A stretch of 64,000 nucleotides of DNA from Rhodoferax sp. (GCA_031291295.1 JARLJI010000113.1:1-64000); one strand, 5' to 3'; shown: positions 1-9,189, numbered from the stretch's first letter. Numbers and translations are program-made. Notes: generated from the sequence alone by a model not told the origin.

Positions 1-140
1 ACCACCACCGACTGCTGGAGCCCATCGGATACATTCCCCCTGCCGAAGCTGAAGACAACTACTATCGGCAATTAACCAGTCAGGCCGTCATGTCGGTCTG
101 ACTTAACCCAACGGGCCTCCTCGATAGCCGGGGCGATTCA
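1..140 (+). mobile_element. 3' end of an IS3-family insertion sequence (OrfB C-terminus plus right end)
   Basis: Frame 3..101 reads HHRLLEPIGYIPPAEAEDNYYRQLTSQAVMSV*, typical of IS3-family OrfB C-termini; then gcctcctcgatagccggggcgattca, resembling an IS3-family terminal repeat. Confidence 0.8.
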
Positions 141-156
141 TATCGCTGCTTTTCCT

Positions 157-1068
157 TCAGGGCGTGAACTGAAGCCGGTAGTCCCTGGCAAACTCCTCGC
201 ATCGCGAAAGCATCCGCTGCTTTTGCCGTGCGACATCAGACGGATTGCTGCAGGTGAAGTTGGCGGCCTGCCGACCGTAGGCGCGCAGAGCGTCGGCTAC
301 CCGGCCCGCATCCTCCGGCGTCGCCACGACAACCGGTCTTAGCGCCGGATGGCGGGTATGGCGCTGATAGCGGACTAAACGGGCCAATCTGTTGAGCATT
401 GCCTTGCTGCAGGTGATCGAGCTGATCAGCGGCCGGTCCATCATCAATGGCGCATAAGGACGATTGACCGTCGCCAGCCAGTCTCTCCATTTGAACTCAT
501 TGAAGCGATGGGCCAAAACACATGCCGCCCACGGAATGCCCATGGCATCGGCACAAATGGCACCGTGCAAAGACTCGGCCAGAATGCGCGAGCAAGTGCG
601 CGTCTGCGCGATGACCGCATTGGGCGACTGCCGGGGATTGATGGCCAACATGTCCGCCTTGCCTGCGACGCGATCCCAGTCAAAACTGTCCCAGGTCGCA
701 TGGTGCGGAATCAGTCCGACAGGGCCCGCCGCATCATGCCCCGGCAGAAGTTCCGGCCACAGAATGGCGGAGTCGCCGAGCGCCAGTTCACTGGGTATCC
801 CGAATTCCTTCGCCGTCTTGGGTCCTCGCACCCAACGAAAATCCCAGTTGGAATCAGGTAAGCCCACCAGATTTCCGCCGAGTCCAGTCCCCAGCACAAC
901 TTTTCTGGCTGTGGCATCGTGTCTGCCGTCCAGCAGCGTTCCGACACCATAGAAAAGCACCTGCCCGGTTAATTTCGACAGATCGGGAAACAGTCGGGCC
1001 CACAACTGCAAATTGATGTCATCACCAAAGTTCCCGCCATCGATGCAGCAGTATTGGATCAATGCCAT
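157..1068 (-). CDS. Polysaccharide pyruvyl transferase-family protein
   Basis: 303-aa ORF with GGNFGDDINLQLW N-terminus, LGTGLGGN and SLHGAICADAMGIPW motifs. Confidence 0.75.
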   Translation of the reverse strand: MALIQYCCIDGGNFGDDINLQLWARLFPDLSKLTGQVLFYGVGTLLDGRHDATARKVVLGTGLGGNLVGLPDSNWDFRWVRGPKTAKEFGIPSELALGDSAILWPELLPGHDAAGPVGLIPHHATWDSFDWDRVAGKADMLAINPRQSPNAVIAQTRTCSRILAESLHGAICADAMGIPWAACVLAHRFNEFKWRDWLATVNRPYAPLMMDRPLISSITCSKAMLNRLARLVRYQRHTRHPALRPVVVATPEDAGRVADALRAYGRQAANFTCSNPSDVARQKQRMLSRCEEFARDYRLQFTP

Positions 1069-1259
1069 TCTGTACTCGCCATGGCTCTGGCAACAAGAAG
1101 TGACATGCTACAGGCTTGTCGTTTGTATTGCATGATGCAACTGTCAAGCAAGGAAGGTGCCTCAGAATGTCCACGGAGTGAATATTTGGTAAAGACAAGT
1201 AATGCATCGATTGGAACGCCACTCGGGTTCAGTTTCCCCCCCCCGGGGGAAAGAAAAAA

Positions 1260-1283
1260 GGACTTGGCATGTTTGCCAAGTCC
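1260..1283 (-). terminator. Rho-independent terminator, probably native to the adjacent tRNA
   Basis: Perfect 10-bp stem GGACTTGGCA/TGCCAAGTCC with 4-nt loop; on the minus strand followed by TTTTTTC. Confidence 0.85.
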
Positions 1284-1306
1284 TTAATTTTCATAACCAA
1301 TCAGAT

Positions 1307-1351
1307 TGGTGGGCAGTGCAAGTTTCGAACTTGCGACCCCTGCAGTGTGAA
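1307..1351 (-). tRNA. 3' fragment of a tRNA (Val, anticodon CAC by loop position), 5' half missing
   Basis: Minus strand reads TTCACAC-TGCAG-GGGTC-GCAAG-TTCGAAA-CTTGC-ACTGCCC-A-CCA: anticodon loop, 3' anticodon arm, T arm, acceptor 3' strand, CCA. Upstream bases do not pair with the anticodon stem (TAGGA instead of CTGCA). Confidence 0.75.
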
Positions 1352-1494
1352 TCCTAAAAGTGCCCTTCTGGCAAAACTACGATCAACTGGAAATCATAAC
1401 ATAATCAACCACTTACGTTAAATCATGCGCAACCGACATTGATCAATATTGACACGCAAGTGCGACAAAATTACGCCAAATTTGCGTCTCGCGG

Positions 1495-2268
1495 TCATAC
1501 GTAGTCAATCCAGAAATTGTCGCCGTGACGCGCTTTTGACCAGCTGACGAGCTGGCTGTGCCGGCGCGTAGGCCCCTCCCCCTTCGGGCGCCGATTTTCT
1601 TTTTCGTTGATTTTCACAAGGTCCAGTTCAATCATTACAACTTGGAGCGCGGCCAGCGTGATTTCTTCCCGGCGCTTAGAAAGCTCAATGCAGCCACTAA
1701 TGGCGTCCATTCGCTGATAGAAAGTCCAGCTGTCAGCAGGTTCATTGAAGGGCTCCCAGGCCCGGGCTGATTCCTCCATGCGCGGATCACCCCAACCCAA
1801 ATCTTTTGGGTGAGGGGGCATGTCGACGGCGGGCTTTTTGTCAATCCACTTTTTGGCGGTGGCATTAACAATGAGAGCCTCCAGGACATTCATGTCCATT
1901 TGCTTGTCATCTGCCTCGTACGGCCTCATGAAGCGCTGCCAGGTGGTCTGCTTTGCGTTTTTGGGGTCCGCCTCCCAGCCCATCGCTTGAGGCAACTCGT
2001 TTTTTGTCATTCCGCCGTCCATGCATTTTTGAATTACCGCCTGGACGAGTCTGGAAGGAGCGCTTGGCATGCGCCTCGCCACCCCCTTTTCTCTCCCGTC
2101 TTTGCCGGGGCGTAGATCAAGGAAATCCAGCATGCCCTCGATGAGCGGCTCATCCTCGGGGTGAGCGCCAGCCCGCGCAGCATCAGTGTCGATTTCAATG
2201 CCGAGCATTTGGCAAATGGTCAAGTGTGATCTTTGGGAGTCGTCAGGTTTACTCATCGCTGAAATCAT
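1495..2268 (-). CDS. Hypothetical protein
   Basis: 257-aa ORF; no family recognised by eye. Confidence 0.6.
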   Translation of the reverse strand: MISAMSKPDDSQRSHLTICQMLGIEIDTDAARAGAHPEDEPLIEGMLDFLDLRPGKDGREKGVARRMPSAPSRLVQAVIQKCMDGGMTKNELPQAMGWEADPKNAKQTTWQRFMRPYEADDKQMDMNVLEALIVNATAKKWIDKKPAVDMPPHPKDLGWGDPRMEESARAWEPFNEPADSWTFYQRMDAISGCIELSKRREEITLAALQVVMIELDLVKINEKENRRPKGEGPTRRHSQLVSWSKARHGDNFWIDYV

Positions 2269-2296
2269 TCGTTATCGATTTCAAAGAGGCTACACC

Positions 2297-2680
2297 ATGC
2301 GTGCTATCAATTCAAATTCTATGGTGCATTCAGCGCCACTTGTGTTGCGCGATTTCGACCTGGCGGCCAAGGTGGCCAGACTGCCGGACTCGTTTCTGAT
2401 CGGGCCGCCCGAAATTTCATCCATCACTGGTTTCGCCGTTTCGTCGCTTCGCAACCCCGCGCAGCGCGCGCGGCTGGGCATGCCTGAGCCGTTGGCAATT
2501 CGCCACTTGCGCTGGTCGTTGGGGAGCATCCGGGACTGGCTGGGCGGGCCCGCGCTGATGGAGACAGCCGGAACAGACGACACGAAGAAGATTGGGCGGC
2601 CGACAAAGGCGACGCAGGTAGCGATCGCGCGCCAAGCACAGCAAAGCACCAAAGGCTCTACGAAAGCAACCTTGTCATGA
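2297..2680 (+). CDS. AlpA-like / helix-turn-helix DNA-binding protein
   Basis: Small ORF before the primase genes; ITGFAVSSLRNPAQRARLGMPEPLAIRHLRWSLGSIRDWL resembles a MerR/AlpA-type domain. Confidence 0.5.
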   Translation: MRAINSNSMVHSAPLVLRDFDLAAKVARLPDSFLIGPPEISSITGFAVSSLRNPAQRARLGMPEPLAIRHLRWSLGSIRDWLGGPALMETAGTDDTKKIGRPTKATQVAIARQAQQSTKGSTKATLS

Positions 2681-3234
2681 GCGAGGGTTACCACAATCCC
2701 AACCTCGCAGCGGCAAAGGCCTTTCTCGATCGCCTGGACCGAAATGGTATTTTCACCTTCCAGACTTTCGATGATAACAAGCAGCGCAAAAACCCCCGCC
2801 TAGCACGCGTCTTCCACGGCACGCTCGACCAGCACCACGCGGCACTCACGCGATTTCAGCAACAGGGTGCGGGGATATTTGTGATGGTCAACCAAGGCGA
2901 CGGCATTGTTCACCCGGGCAATAAGACCTGCCGCACGAGTAAGAACGTCGTTGCCGTACGATCCGTCTTTGTTGATCTTGATGGCTCGCCGCTCGACCCC
3001 GTGCTGGCGGCCTTGCACCCCGACATCGTGGTGGAAAGCAGCCCAGGGCGTTGGCACGGTTACTGGCTCACCGATGATTGCCCATTGTCAGATTTCACGA
3101 AACGTCAGCTCCAAATTGCCCGGAAATTCGACGGCGACGCTGCCGTCGCAGACCTGCCCCGCGTCATGCGCGTGCCAGGGTTTTTTCACCAGAAGGCTGG
3201 GCCCTTCATGACCCACATTACGTTCCTGGAGTAA
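2677..3234 (+). CDS. RepB-like DNA primase domain protein
   Basis: NFQTFDD..GAGIFVMVNQGDG..FVDLDGSPLDPVLA..PDIVVESSPGRWHGYWL; ATGA overlap with the upstream gene. Confidence 0.75.
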   Translation: MSEGYHNPNLAAAKAFLDRLDRNGIFTFQTFDDNKQRKNPRLARVFHGTLDQHHAALTRFQQQGAGIFVMVNQGDGIVHPGNKTCRTSKNVVAVRSVFVDLDGSPLDPVLAALHPDIVVESSPGRWHGYWLTDDCPLSDFTKRQLQIARKFDGDAAVADLPRVMRVPGFFHQKAGPFMTHITFLE

Positions 3235-3238
3235 TCGC

Positions 3239-4933
3239 ATGGCTACCGTCCTCCCACTCGTTACGCAGTCGCCACCGTCGACGGCCAAAAACCGCTCCTT
3301 TCTTAGCATCGTGAAAGCATTGCAACTTGACGACATCCAGGTGCCCGAAAAAAATAAGGCTCGACGGGATTCCAGTCCGAACGCCATTCCCCAGGCGCAA
3401 GCTAGCAACGACTGCGGCATCCCGGAATCCGGCCGCAACAACACGCTCACCAATCTGGCTGGCGCGATGCGCCGCAAGGGTATGTCTGAGGCGGCAATTA
3501 ACGCTGCTCTGCAGGCGGAGAACCTGGCTCGCTGCCGACCACCGCTGGACCTTAATGAAGTCAGCGGCATCGCAGCTAGCATCATGCGCTACCCAAAGTC
3601 CAATACCGAGGACGTCCTGAAGTCGCTCAACGACGCTGGCAACGCCATCCGCTTCGGCCGTCGCTACCAGTGCGAGATTCTGTACGTGTATGGCCTGGGC
3701 TGGGTGATTTGGGATCACCTGTGTTGGCGGCGCGATCGGGTCGGAAAAATCATGGAGAGCGCCAAGCAAGTGGCGCGCGACATCTACCAAGAAGGTGAGG
3801 CGCTGGATGATGATGACGCACGCATCGAGGTTGCCAGACATGCAAGATCGAGCCAGCAGGCCCCCAGGCTGAAGGCCACTTTGGAACTTGCGCAGAGCCT
3901 GCCCGAGCTGGTGACCGAGATTCATCTGCTGGATGCACATGACATGCTGCTCGGGGTCGGCAATGGCGTCATCAACCTCAAGATGGGAAAGCTGCAGCCC
4001 GCCCGGAGAGAAGACCTGATGACGCGCCACATCCCTGTGGCCTACGACGCCACGGCCCAGTGCCCACAGTTCGAAGCCTTCATCGGCCAGGTGACTGGCG
4101 GCGACAAGACGCTCGCCCAGTATCTGCAGCGGGTGGTCGGCTATAGTTTGACCGGGCGCACTTATGAACAGTGCATCTTCTTCCTGTACGGCAACGGGGC
4201 AAACGGCAAAAGCACGTTTCTGAATCTGGTCAAGGAATTGCTGGGGACTGAATTGGCCAGTCAAACGCCATCCGAAACGCTGATGGCCAAGCGCTCCACC
4301 AGCACTAACGACATCGCGCGCCTTCAAGGGGTCCGAGTGGTTATTGCCAACGAGATCGAAGATGGCTCCCTATTGGCCGAATCACTGGTCAAACAGATGA
4401 CTGGCGGCGAGGCTCTGACGGCAAAATTTCACTACCAGGAGTACTTTGAGTTCACGCCCAAGTTCAAACTCTTCATCGCCGGCAACCACAAGCCCATGAT
4501 TCGCGGACGCGACAACGGAATCTGGCGGCGGATTCGACTGATCCCGTTCGAGGTCACGATCCCGCCTCAACAGCGAGACAAGCACCTGCAGGAAAAGCTG
4601 CGCACTGAACTCCCAGGTATCCTGAACTGGGCCATCAAGGGCTGCCTGGACTGGCAGAACGCCGGCCTCACTGAGCCCACGGTGGTGACAAATGCGGTAA
4701 CAAGTTACCGGGAAGAAATGGACGTTATTGGGCAGTGGATGCAGGACTGCTGCACGGTGGCAGCCAACCTTGAGTGCAAGTCGGGAAATGCGTATCAGAG
4801 CTACAAAATCTGGGCTGAGCAAAATGGCTACAAGCCCATGGCGGCGGGGACATTCAGCCGCGACTTCGCGTACCGTTTCAAGAGGGTCAAACGCAACGAC
4901 GGCAACTATTTTGAGGGCATCAAGATCAGTTGA
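3239..4933 (+). CDS. Phage/plasmid primase, P4 family (D5-type primase-helicase)
   Basis: 564 aa; Walker A LYGNGANGKSTFLNLV, then LFIAGNHKPMIRGRDNGIWRRIRLIPF typical of P4/D5-type helicases. Confidence 0.9.
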   Translation: MATVLPLVTQSPPSTAKNRSFLSIVKALQLDDIQVPEKNKARRDSSPNAIPQAQASNDCGIPESGRNNTLTNLAGAMRRKGMSEAAINAALQAENLARCRPPLDLNEVSGIAASIMRYPKSNTEDVLKSLNDAGNAIRFGRRYQCEILYVYGLGWVIWDHLCWRRDRVGKIMESAKQVARDIYQEGEALDDDDARIEVARHARSSQQAPRLKATLELAQSLPELVTEIHLLDAHDMLLGVGNGVINLKMGKLQPARREDLMTRHIPVAYDATAQCPQFEAFIGQVTGGDKTLAQYLQRVVGYSLTGRTYEQCIFFLYGNGANGKSTFLNLVKELLGTELASQTPSETLMAKRSTSTNDIARLQGVRVVIANEIEDGSLLAESLVKQMTGGEALTAKFHYQEYFEFTPKFKLFIAGNHKPMIRGRDNGIWRRIRLIPFEVTIPPQQRDKHLQEKLRTELPGILNWAIKGCLDWQNAGLTEPTVVTNAVTSYREEMDVIGQWMQDCCTVAANLECKSGNAYQSYKIWAEQNGYKPMAAGTFSRDFAYRFKRVKRNDGNYFEGIKIS

Positions 4934-4947
4934 CGTTACTGCCACGG

Positions 4948-5035
4948 GTGGAGGGTGGTGGAGGCTGAATTCGTGGCTTTTCTATATTTCCTCTACATGT
5001 AGAAAGTTACTGAAATAGCCTCCACTGCCCTCCAC
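4948..5035. repeat. Iteron-like dyad between convergent genes
   Basis: GTGGAGGGTGGTGGAGGCT (4948-4966) and AGCCTCCACTGCCCTCCAC (5017-5035): 19-nt inverted arms with 2 mismatches, each with two GTGGAGG units 10 bp apart; CTACATGTAG palindrome in the centre. Confidence 0.7.
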
Positions 5036-5039
5036 TTTT

Positions 5040-5582
5040 TTAGACAGGTCCGCTTTCGCACTCAATACAGCCACCACTACCGCTCGCGATGACAGCAAGC
5101 AGATCCGCGTCCGAGAGCGAGTTCAATCGATTCATCTCGACCTCACCATCGGCACTCGCCTCCACCCCCTTCACCTGCGGTGCGTAGAGCCCGAGCATTT
5201 TCCCGATCTCGCGGAACCCCGAAATCATGGCCATCGGGTTCATCTGCGCCCGGGCGTACGCCACAGCTTCCAGCAGCCCCGCCCGCACATCTTCTGGGGC
5301 CAGAGATAGACAGGTATCCACAGCGTCGGGCAAGTGATGCATCATTTTGGCATAGGCTGCACCCTTGACGAAAATCAGGCAGCTTCTGCTTTCAATGAAT
5401 TCACTCGCGCATTCGCTCCATTGCGCGACCCATACCCAAGGTATCTTGGCCGGAGCCCTCAGCCGCCCGCACTCCCCCATTTCCTGTTCCGGGCTGGGGT
5501 TTTTGGCAATCGTCGCTTCGAGGCGCAAGACTGTTTTTCTCTCGATCAACCGGCAGCAACGAAGTGCCGATGGCCAGGCCAT
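5040..5582 (-). CDS. Small hypothetical protein (terminase-small-subunit-like C-terminus); start uncertain, may overlap the relaxase end
   Basis: GFREIGKMLGLYAPQVKGVEASADGE..LSDADLLAVIASG. Confidence 0.5.
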   Translation of the reverse strand: MAWPSALRCCRLIERKTVLRLEATIAKNPSPEQEMGECGRLRAPAKIPWVWVAQWSECASEFIESRSCLIFVKGAAYAKMMHHLPDAVDTCLSLAPEDVRAGLLEAVAYARAQMNPMAMISGFREIGKMLGLYAPQVKGVEASADGEVEMNRLNSLSDADLLAVIASGSGGCIECESGPV

Positions 5583-6753
5583 CGCGATCGCGCTGGGCCA
5601 ATTCGTCGATTACCGCGTCAATCGCCTTCAAGATGCCGACAGCATCCGCCCTCCCCGCCAGCGCGACCGCGACGCGTGCAACCAGCGTAGGCTCCGTGAA
5701 TTCATTCAAATCTTGATCCAACTCCGCGGCGACGCTCCGCGCAATTGTCAACATTTCGTGGCGATCGGCGACACGCGCGTTTCCTCCGTGCATCAGCTCC
5801 CGGACCTGATTCGGACCAAAGCCCATCGCCTCTCCTCGCTGCAACCATGAGTGCTCCAGCTCTGAGCGCGGCCTCATCACTTTGGGCGCGCGGGTCTGGA
5901 TGACAACTTTCCTCAACAACCCACGACTGGGCGGGGTCTGCTCAGGATCCCTGCCCCGCCTCAGCAACTCGCTCGTGGCCGCTGCCAGCACCGCCCTCCT
6001 GCGCTGACTGAACGCCACACAGACCTCGGCGGGCACGCCCTCCACTTCGAACAGATTGCCAGCCTGTTCGATACCGAATCCAAGCTCGCGCAAGCCGAAG
6101 GCGAGTTCGGCGTGATACAAACACGCGGCCGCACCTTGCCAGCACATGATTTTTCGGGTCTCGAGAGCGCCACTGCTGCCGTCCGATCGGATCGTCACGT
6201 TGAGTAGCGTGCAGTGCGTGTGCAGCTGGGGATCCTCGGCCCGACTTGTGCCGTGAGCAAACAAGGCCGCGACGATCGCGCAGGGGGTCTTGAGGATGCC
6301 GGCCTTGCCTTGGCGGCTGTAGGCGGCGCGCGAGCCGACCAGTGACACAAAGGCTCTCGCGGCCCTACCCTGTGCCGCCTCGATGAGCCGTTTGGTCCGC
6401 TCATCTGCCTGGGACCAGACGACCGACACCGACTTCGGCGCCGATAGCGTGAAATCATGCAGCGCCACACGCCTGGGGTTCCCTGCGTTCTGCACCAAAC
6501 GCCTTTTCCGCTGCAGCTCCGAAGGATGGAACCCCTGGACCAGAGCCTCGAATTTGGGCAAGTCTGCCGCGGTGAACCTGCGGCCGCTGTCGATACCCAG
6601 CGCAACTTCTGCCGCTACCGAGCCGGGACCGACGATCCACCATAGCGCAGTAAGGCCGTGTGGGTCGTCGCTGTCGTGTAGACCCTCTTCTTCGAGACCG
6701 TCGATGTAGTACTGCCCGCCGGCCGGGGATGTCTTCTTGTGCGAAACCGTCAT
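5401..6753 (-). CDS. MobF/TrwC-family relaxase without helicase domain
   Basis: 450 aa; HDFTLSAPKSVSVVW and AALFAHGTSRAEDPQLHTHCTLLNV (HxDPxLHTH-type metal motif). Confidence 0.88.
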   Translation of the reverse strand: MTVSHKKTSPAGGQYYIDGLEEEGLHDSDDPHGLTALWWIVGPGSVAAEVALGIDSGRRFTAADLPKFEALVQGFHPSELQRKRRLVQNAGNPRRVALHDFTLSAPKSVSVVWSQADERTKRLIEAAQGRAARAFVSLVGSRAAYSRQGKAGILKTPCAIVAALFAHGTSRAEDPQLHTHCTLLNVTIRSDGSSGALETRKIMCWQGAAACLYHAELAFGLRELGFGIEQAGNLFEVEGVPAEVCVAFSQRRRAVLAAATSELLRRGRDPEQTPPSRGLLRKVVIQTRAPKVMRPRSELEHSWLQRGEAMGFGPNQVRELMHGGNARVADRHEMLTIARSVAAELDQDLNEFTEPTLVARVAVALAGRADAVGILKAIDAVIDELAQRDRDGLAIGTSLLPVDREKNSLAPRSDDCQKPQPGTGNGGVRAAEGSGQDTLGMGRAMERMRE

Positions 6754-6889
6754 GACCCGACCTTCCCTGTGTACGTCTCGCCCGCCGCGATCGACAGGAC
6801 ATCACTTGGCTGTGTCACCGTATTCCTCCGGCCTGGAGCAAGCGGCAATCCCGAGGCTGGCAGGAGCCACATTCATCCTTCCCGCCCTA

Positions 6890-6945
6890 CCCCACACAGA
6901 TACGCACCCGCGGCGGCCGGGTTGCGGGTGCGTATCTGTGTGGGG
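6890..6945. repeat. Perfect 22-bp inverted repeat, candidate oriT
   Basis: CCCCACACAGATACGCACCCGC (6890-6911), 12-nt spacer, GCGGGTGCGTATCTGTGTGGGG (6924-6945); just upstream of the relaxase gene. Confidence 0.8.
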
Positions 6946-7185
6946 CTGCGACGGGGCGGCAAATGCGCAGAGTTGGACCGAATGCACCTCAAACCACGCC
7001 TCCAAGGCATTCGGTGCAGAAGGGTTCCAAAGCTCTGACAGAGTCATGACAAACGTCTGTCGCGCTGCGAGATGCTGCCAAAGTTGTTTCAAAGTTATGT
7101 CGTGCACAGCTGGGGCTGTCGAATTGCTGCAAGAGTTGAGTTTGCTCATCAATACATATATCATGCCATACATTATTAATGTTTC

Positions 7186-7590
7186 ATGCGTATTATGGCT
7201 TCCAGACTCGATCCTTTCCTGCAGGTTCTTTTTGATCAGCTCAACGGGCAGGGACAAAGCTATCGGACTGTGGCTGCAAACCTGCTGCTGATGGGTGTCG
7301 AAATCTCGCCTCAGTCGCTGCGCTCCTGGCATGTGCGCAAGATGCGAAAGATCTCTCATCGGAGCGCTTCGCCTGCTCCATTAGTTGCGACTCGCTCATC
7401 GGCACCATCCATCCCTACCCGCCAGGTTTCGGCTGCAGCCTCCCCGCCGAAGACGGCCCCTGTGTGTCCGACCGATGGCAACTTGGTGCACCGAAGCCTG
7501 CGCGCGCAGATCGCGGAGGAAGAGAAGCTGCTGGCAGCCCGGCCCTTCTTCCAGACAAGCAGCGTTTTCCCAGTGCCACGAAAGAGATGA
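7186..7590 (+). CDS. Small putative DNA-binding protein (StbA-like position)
   Basis: 134 aa; SRLDPFLQVLFDQLNGQGQSYRTVAANLLLMGVEISPQSLRSW HTH-like N-terminus; precedes the ParA-like ATPase. Confidence 0.55.
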   Translation: MRIMASRLDPFLQVLFDQLNGQGQSYRTVAANLLLMGVEISPQSLRSWHVRKMRKISHRSASPAPLVATRSSAPSIPTRQVSAAASPPKTAPVCPTDGNLVHRSLRAQIAEEEKLLAARPFFQTSSVFPVPRKR

Positions 7591-7654
7591 GCCGACTTTT
7601 CGGCCAGACAGCTCCACCCGTATCGACTCATTCACTAACCTCAAGGACTTAAAG

Positions 7655-8389
7655 ATGAACAACATCAATATCGCGACCATCAATATCGCCGGGGGCGCCG
7701 GCAAATCCACCTTTACCAAGCATGGGCTGGTGCCTCAACTGCCCAACGCTTCCCGTATCTCGGTGGAGGACTGGAACTCCGGCGATGGCGAGGCCGATTT
7801 GGAAATCAGTGCCAAGTCGTTCTATCAGCTGGCGGCGCAGCTCAACACCGATGAGGAACAGAGTTTTGTGCTGGATATTGGAACCAGTAATTCGCGCGGC
7901 ATGCTGCAGCACTTTGCCGACCTGGAGCTGACCCGCGACGAGATCGACTTCTGGGTCGTGCCGGTGCGCGCCGGCAGCAAGGAGCGGATCGACACCATGC
8001 GGACGATTGCCAGCCTGCTGGAGCTCGGGATCGACCCGGCCAGCATCGTGGTGGTGGCGCAGGCCATCACGGACATCGCGACCTTCGAGGCCGACTTTGC
8101 GGTGCTCAAGGCTTCGGCACGCGATCTGGGCCTTTCGTTTGCCACCCAAGCCGTGCTGTACAACGATGTCTACCATCTTCTGAAGGGCGGCCCACAGACC
8201 GTTTTTGATGTCGTGCGCGACAAGCCCGACTTCAAGGCGCTGCGGACGCAACACCGGGGCAACGAGCAAAAGCTCATCGAGATTGGCAATCAGATGCTGC
8301 TGTACAGCCTCGCGAGCACCGCCGTTCGCAATCTGATGGCGGTGTTCGAGAGTACCCCGCTGGCGGCGGCGGTGCGGGGTCAGGCATGA
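7655..8389 (+). CDS. ParA/StbB-like partition-type ATPase
   Basis: MNNINIATINIAGGAGKSTFTKH deviant Walker A; VLDIGTSNSRG; GSKERIDTMRTI. Confidence 0.8.
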   Translation: MNNINIATINIAGGAGKSTFTKHGLVPQLPNASRISVEDWNSGDGEADLEISAKSFYQLAAQLNTDEEQSFVLDIGTSNSRGMLQHFADLELTRDEIDFWVVPVRAGSKERIDTMRTIASLLELGIDPASIVVVAQAITDIATFEADFAVLKASARDLGLSFATQAVLYNDVYHLLKGGPQTVFDVVRDKPDFKALRTQHRGNEQKLIEIGNQMLLYSLASTAVRNLMAVFESTPLAAAVRGQA

Positions 8390-8817
8390 CGGAGTTCTTT
8401 GGGCTGCGGCCCGAGGATTTTCAGAAGGCGTGGGCGAACGCCTATCAATCGGCCCTGCAGCAGGTCGCGGTGCTGCAGGAATTCTCCGAGCAACAACTGA
8501 CCTCCGCCACCGGTCAGGTGCTGTGGGCGCGCCAGGCGGTTGAGGTCAGCGTGCGTGAATTGGACGGTGTACGGACCTGTTTGGTGGAGGCGATGGAGCG
8601 CGCCGCGCAGCTGAATGCGGCGGCACTGCACGACGCGGCAGCCGCGCTCGCCCATGAGGCGCAACAGCTTATTCGCAGAGACCAGGCATTGCAGGCCGAG
8701 GTCGCGCGCCAGAAACAACTGCTGGGTCAAGCGCGCGCCGACATTGAAGCCGCCCGCAGGCGGCTTCTCCGGGGCTCGCTGTGGCGGCGCCTGGTGTGGG
8801 CATTCTGGCCGCATTGA
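8386..8817 (+). CDS. Coiled-coil hypothetical protein, StbC-like position
   Basis: 143 aa, overlaps the preceding ORF by ATGA, alanine/glutamine-rich heptad-like sequence. Confidence 0.55.
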   Translation: MTEFFGLRPEDFQKAWANAYQSALQQVAVLQEFSEQQLTSATGQVLWARQAVEVSVRELDGVRTCLVEAMERAAQLNAAALHDAAAALAHEAQQLIRRDQALQAEVARQKQLLGQARADIEAARRRLLRGSLWRRLVWAFWPH

Positions 8818-8877
8818 CCCCGGCTGCTTCCCTGCCTTCCCCCTTGGCTCCAACCATTATTTCTGACGGAACCGTAT

Positions 8878-9189
8878 ATGACGCTGCCCTTGACGTTTTT
8901 TGAAGTCCAATTGAATTTCGTGCTTTCACTGTCTCGTGCAGCGGACGATGAAGAACGGGATCTTGACCCAGAGGATGCGTTGTTGTCAGCGCCGGATGAA
9001 GATGCCTGGTGCGATGTGGTCGGCTATTTCGAGGCAACGTCCGCGATGCAGGCGCTGCAGATGGCTGCGATTGCCAATGGACACACGAATCCTGTGGCCT
9101 GGTGCGACTGCAATAGCGCCAGCGGGGAGTTTTACTGCTCCATCGAGGCGGTCGAGGTGCAGGGTGTGCCATTGGAGTCGGTGTACTGA
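8878..9189 (+). CDS. Hypothetical protein
   Basis: 103-aa acidic ORF. Confidence 0.5.
   Translation: MTLPLTFFEVQLNFVLSLSRAADDEERDLDPEDALLSAPDEDAWCDVVGYFEATSAMQALQMAAIANGHTNPVAWCDCNSASGEFYCSIEAVEVQGVPLESVY

Noticed and set aside
1233-1252. TTTCCCCC/GGGGGAAA dyad near the tRNA fragment
   Set aside because: Short homopolymer-based palindrome; too simple to support a function.
6890-6945. 22-bp inverted repeat as a terminator
   Set aside because: No U-run on either strand and it lies between divergent genes next to a relaxase.
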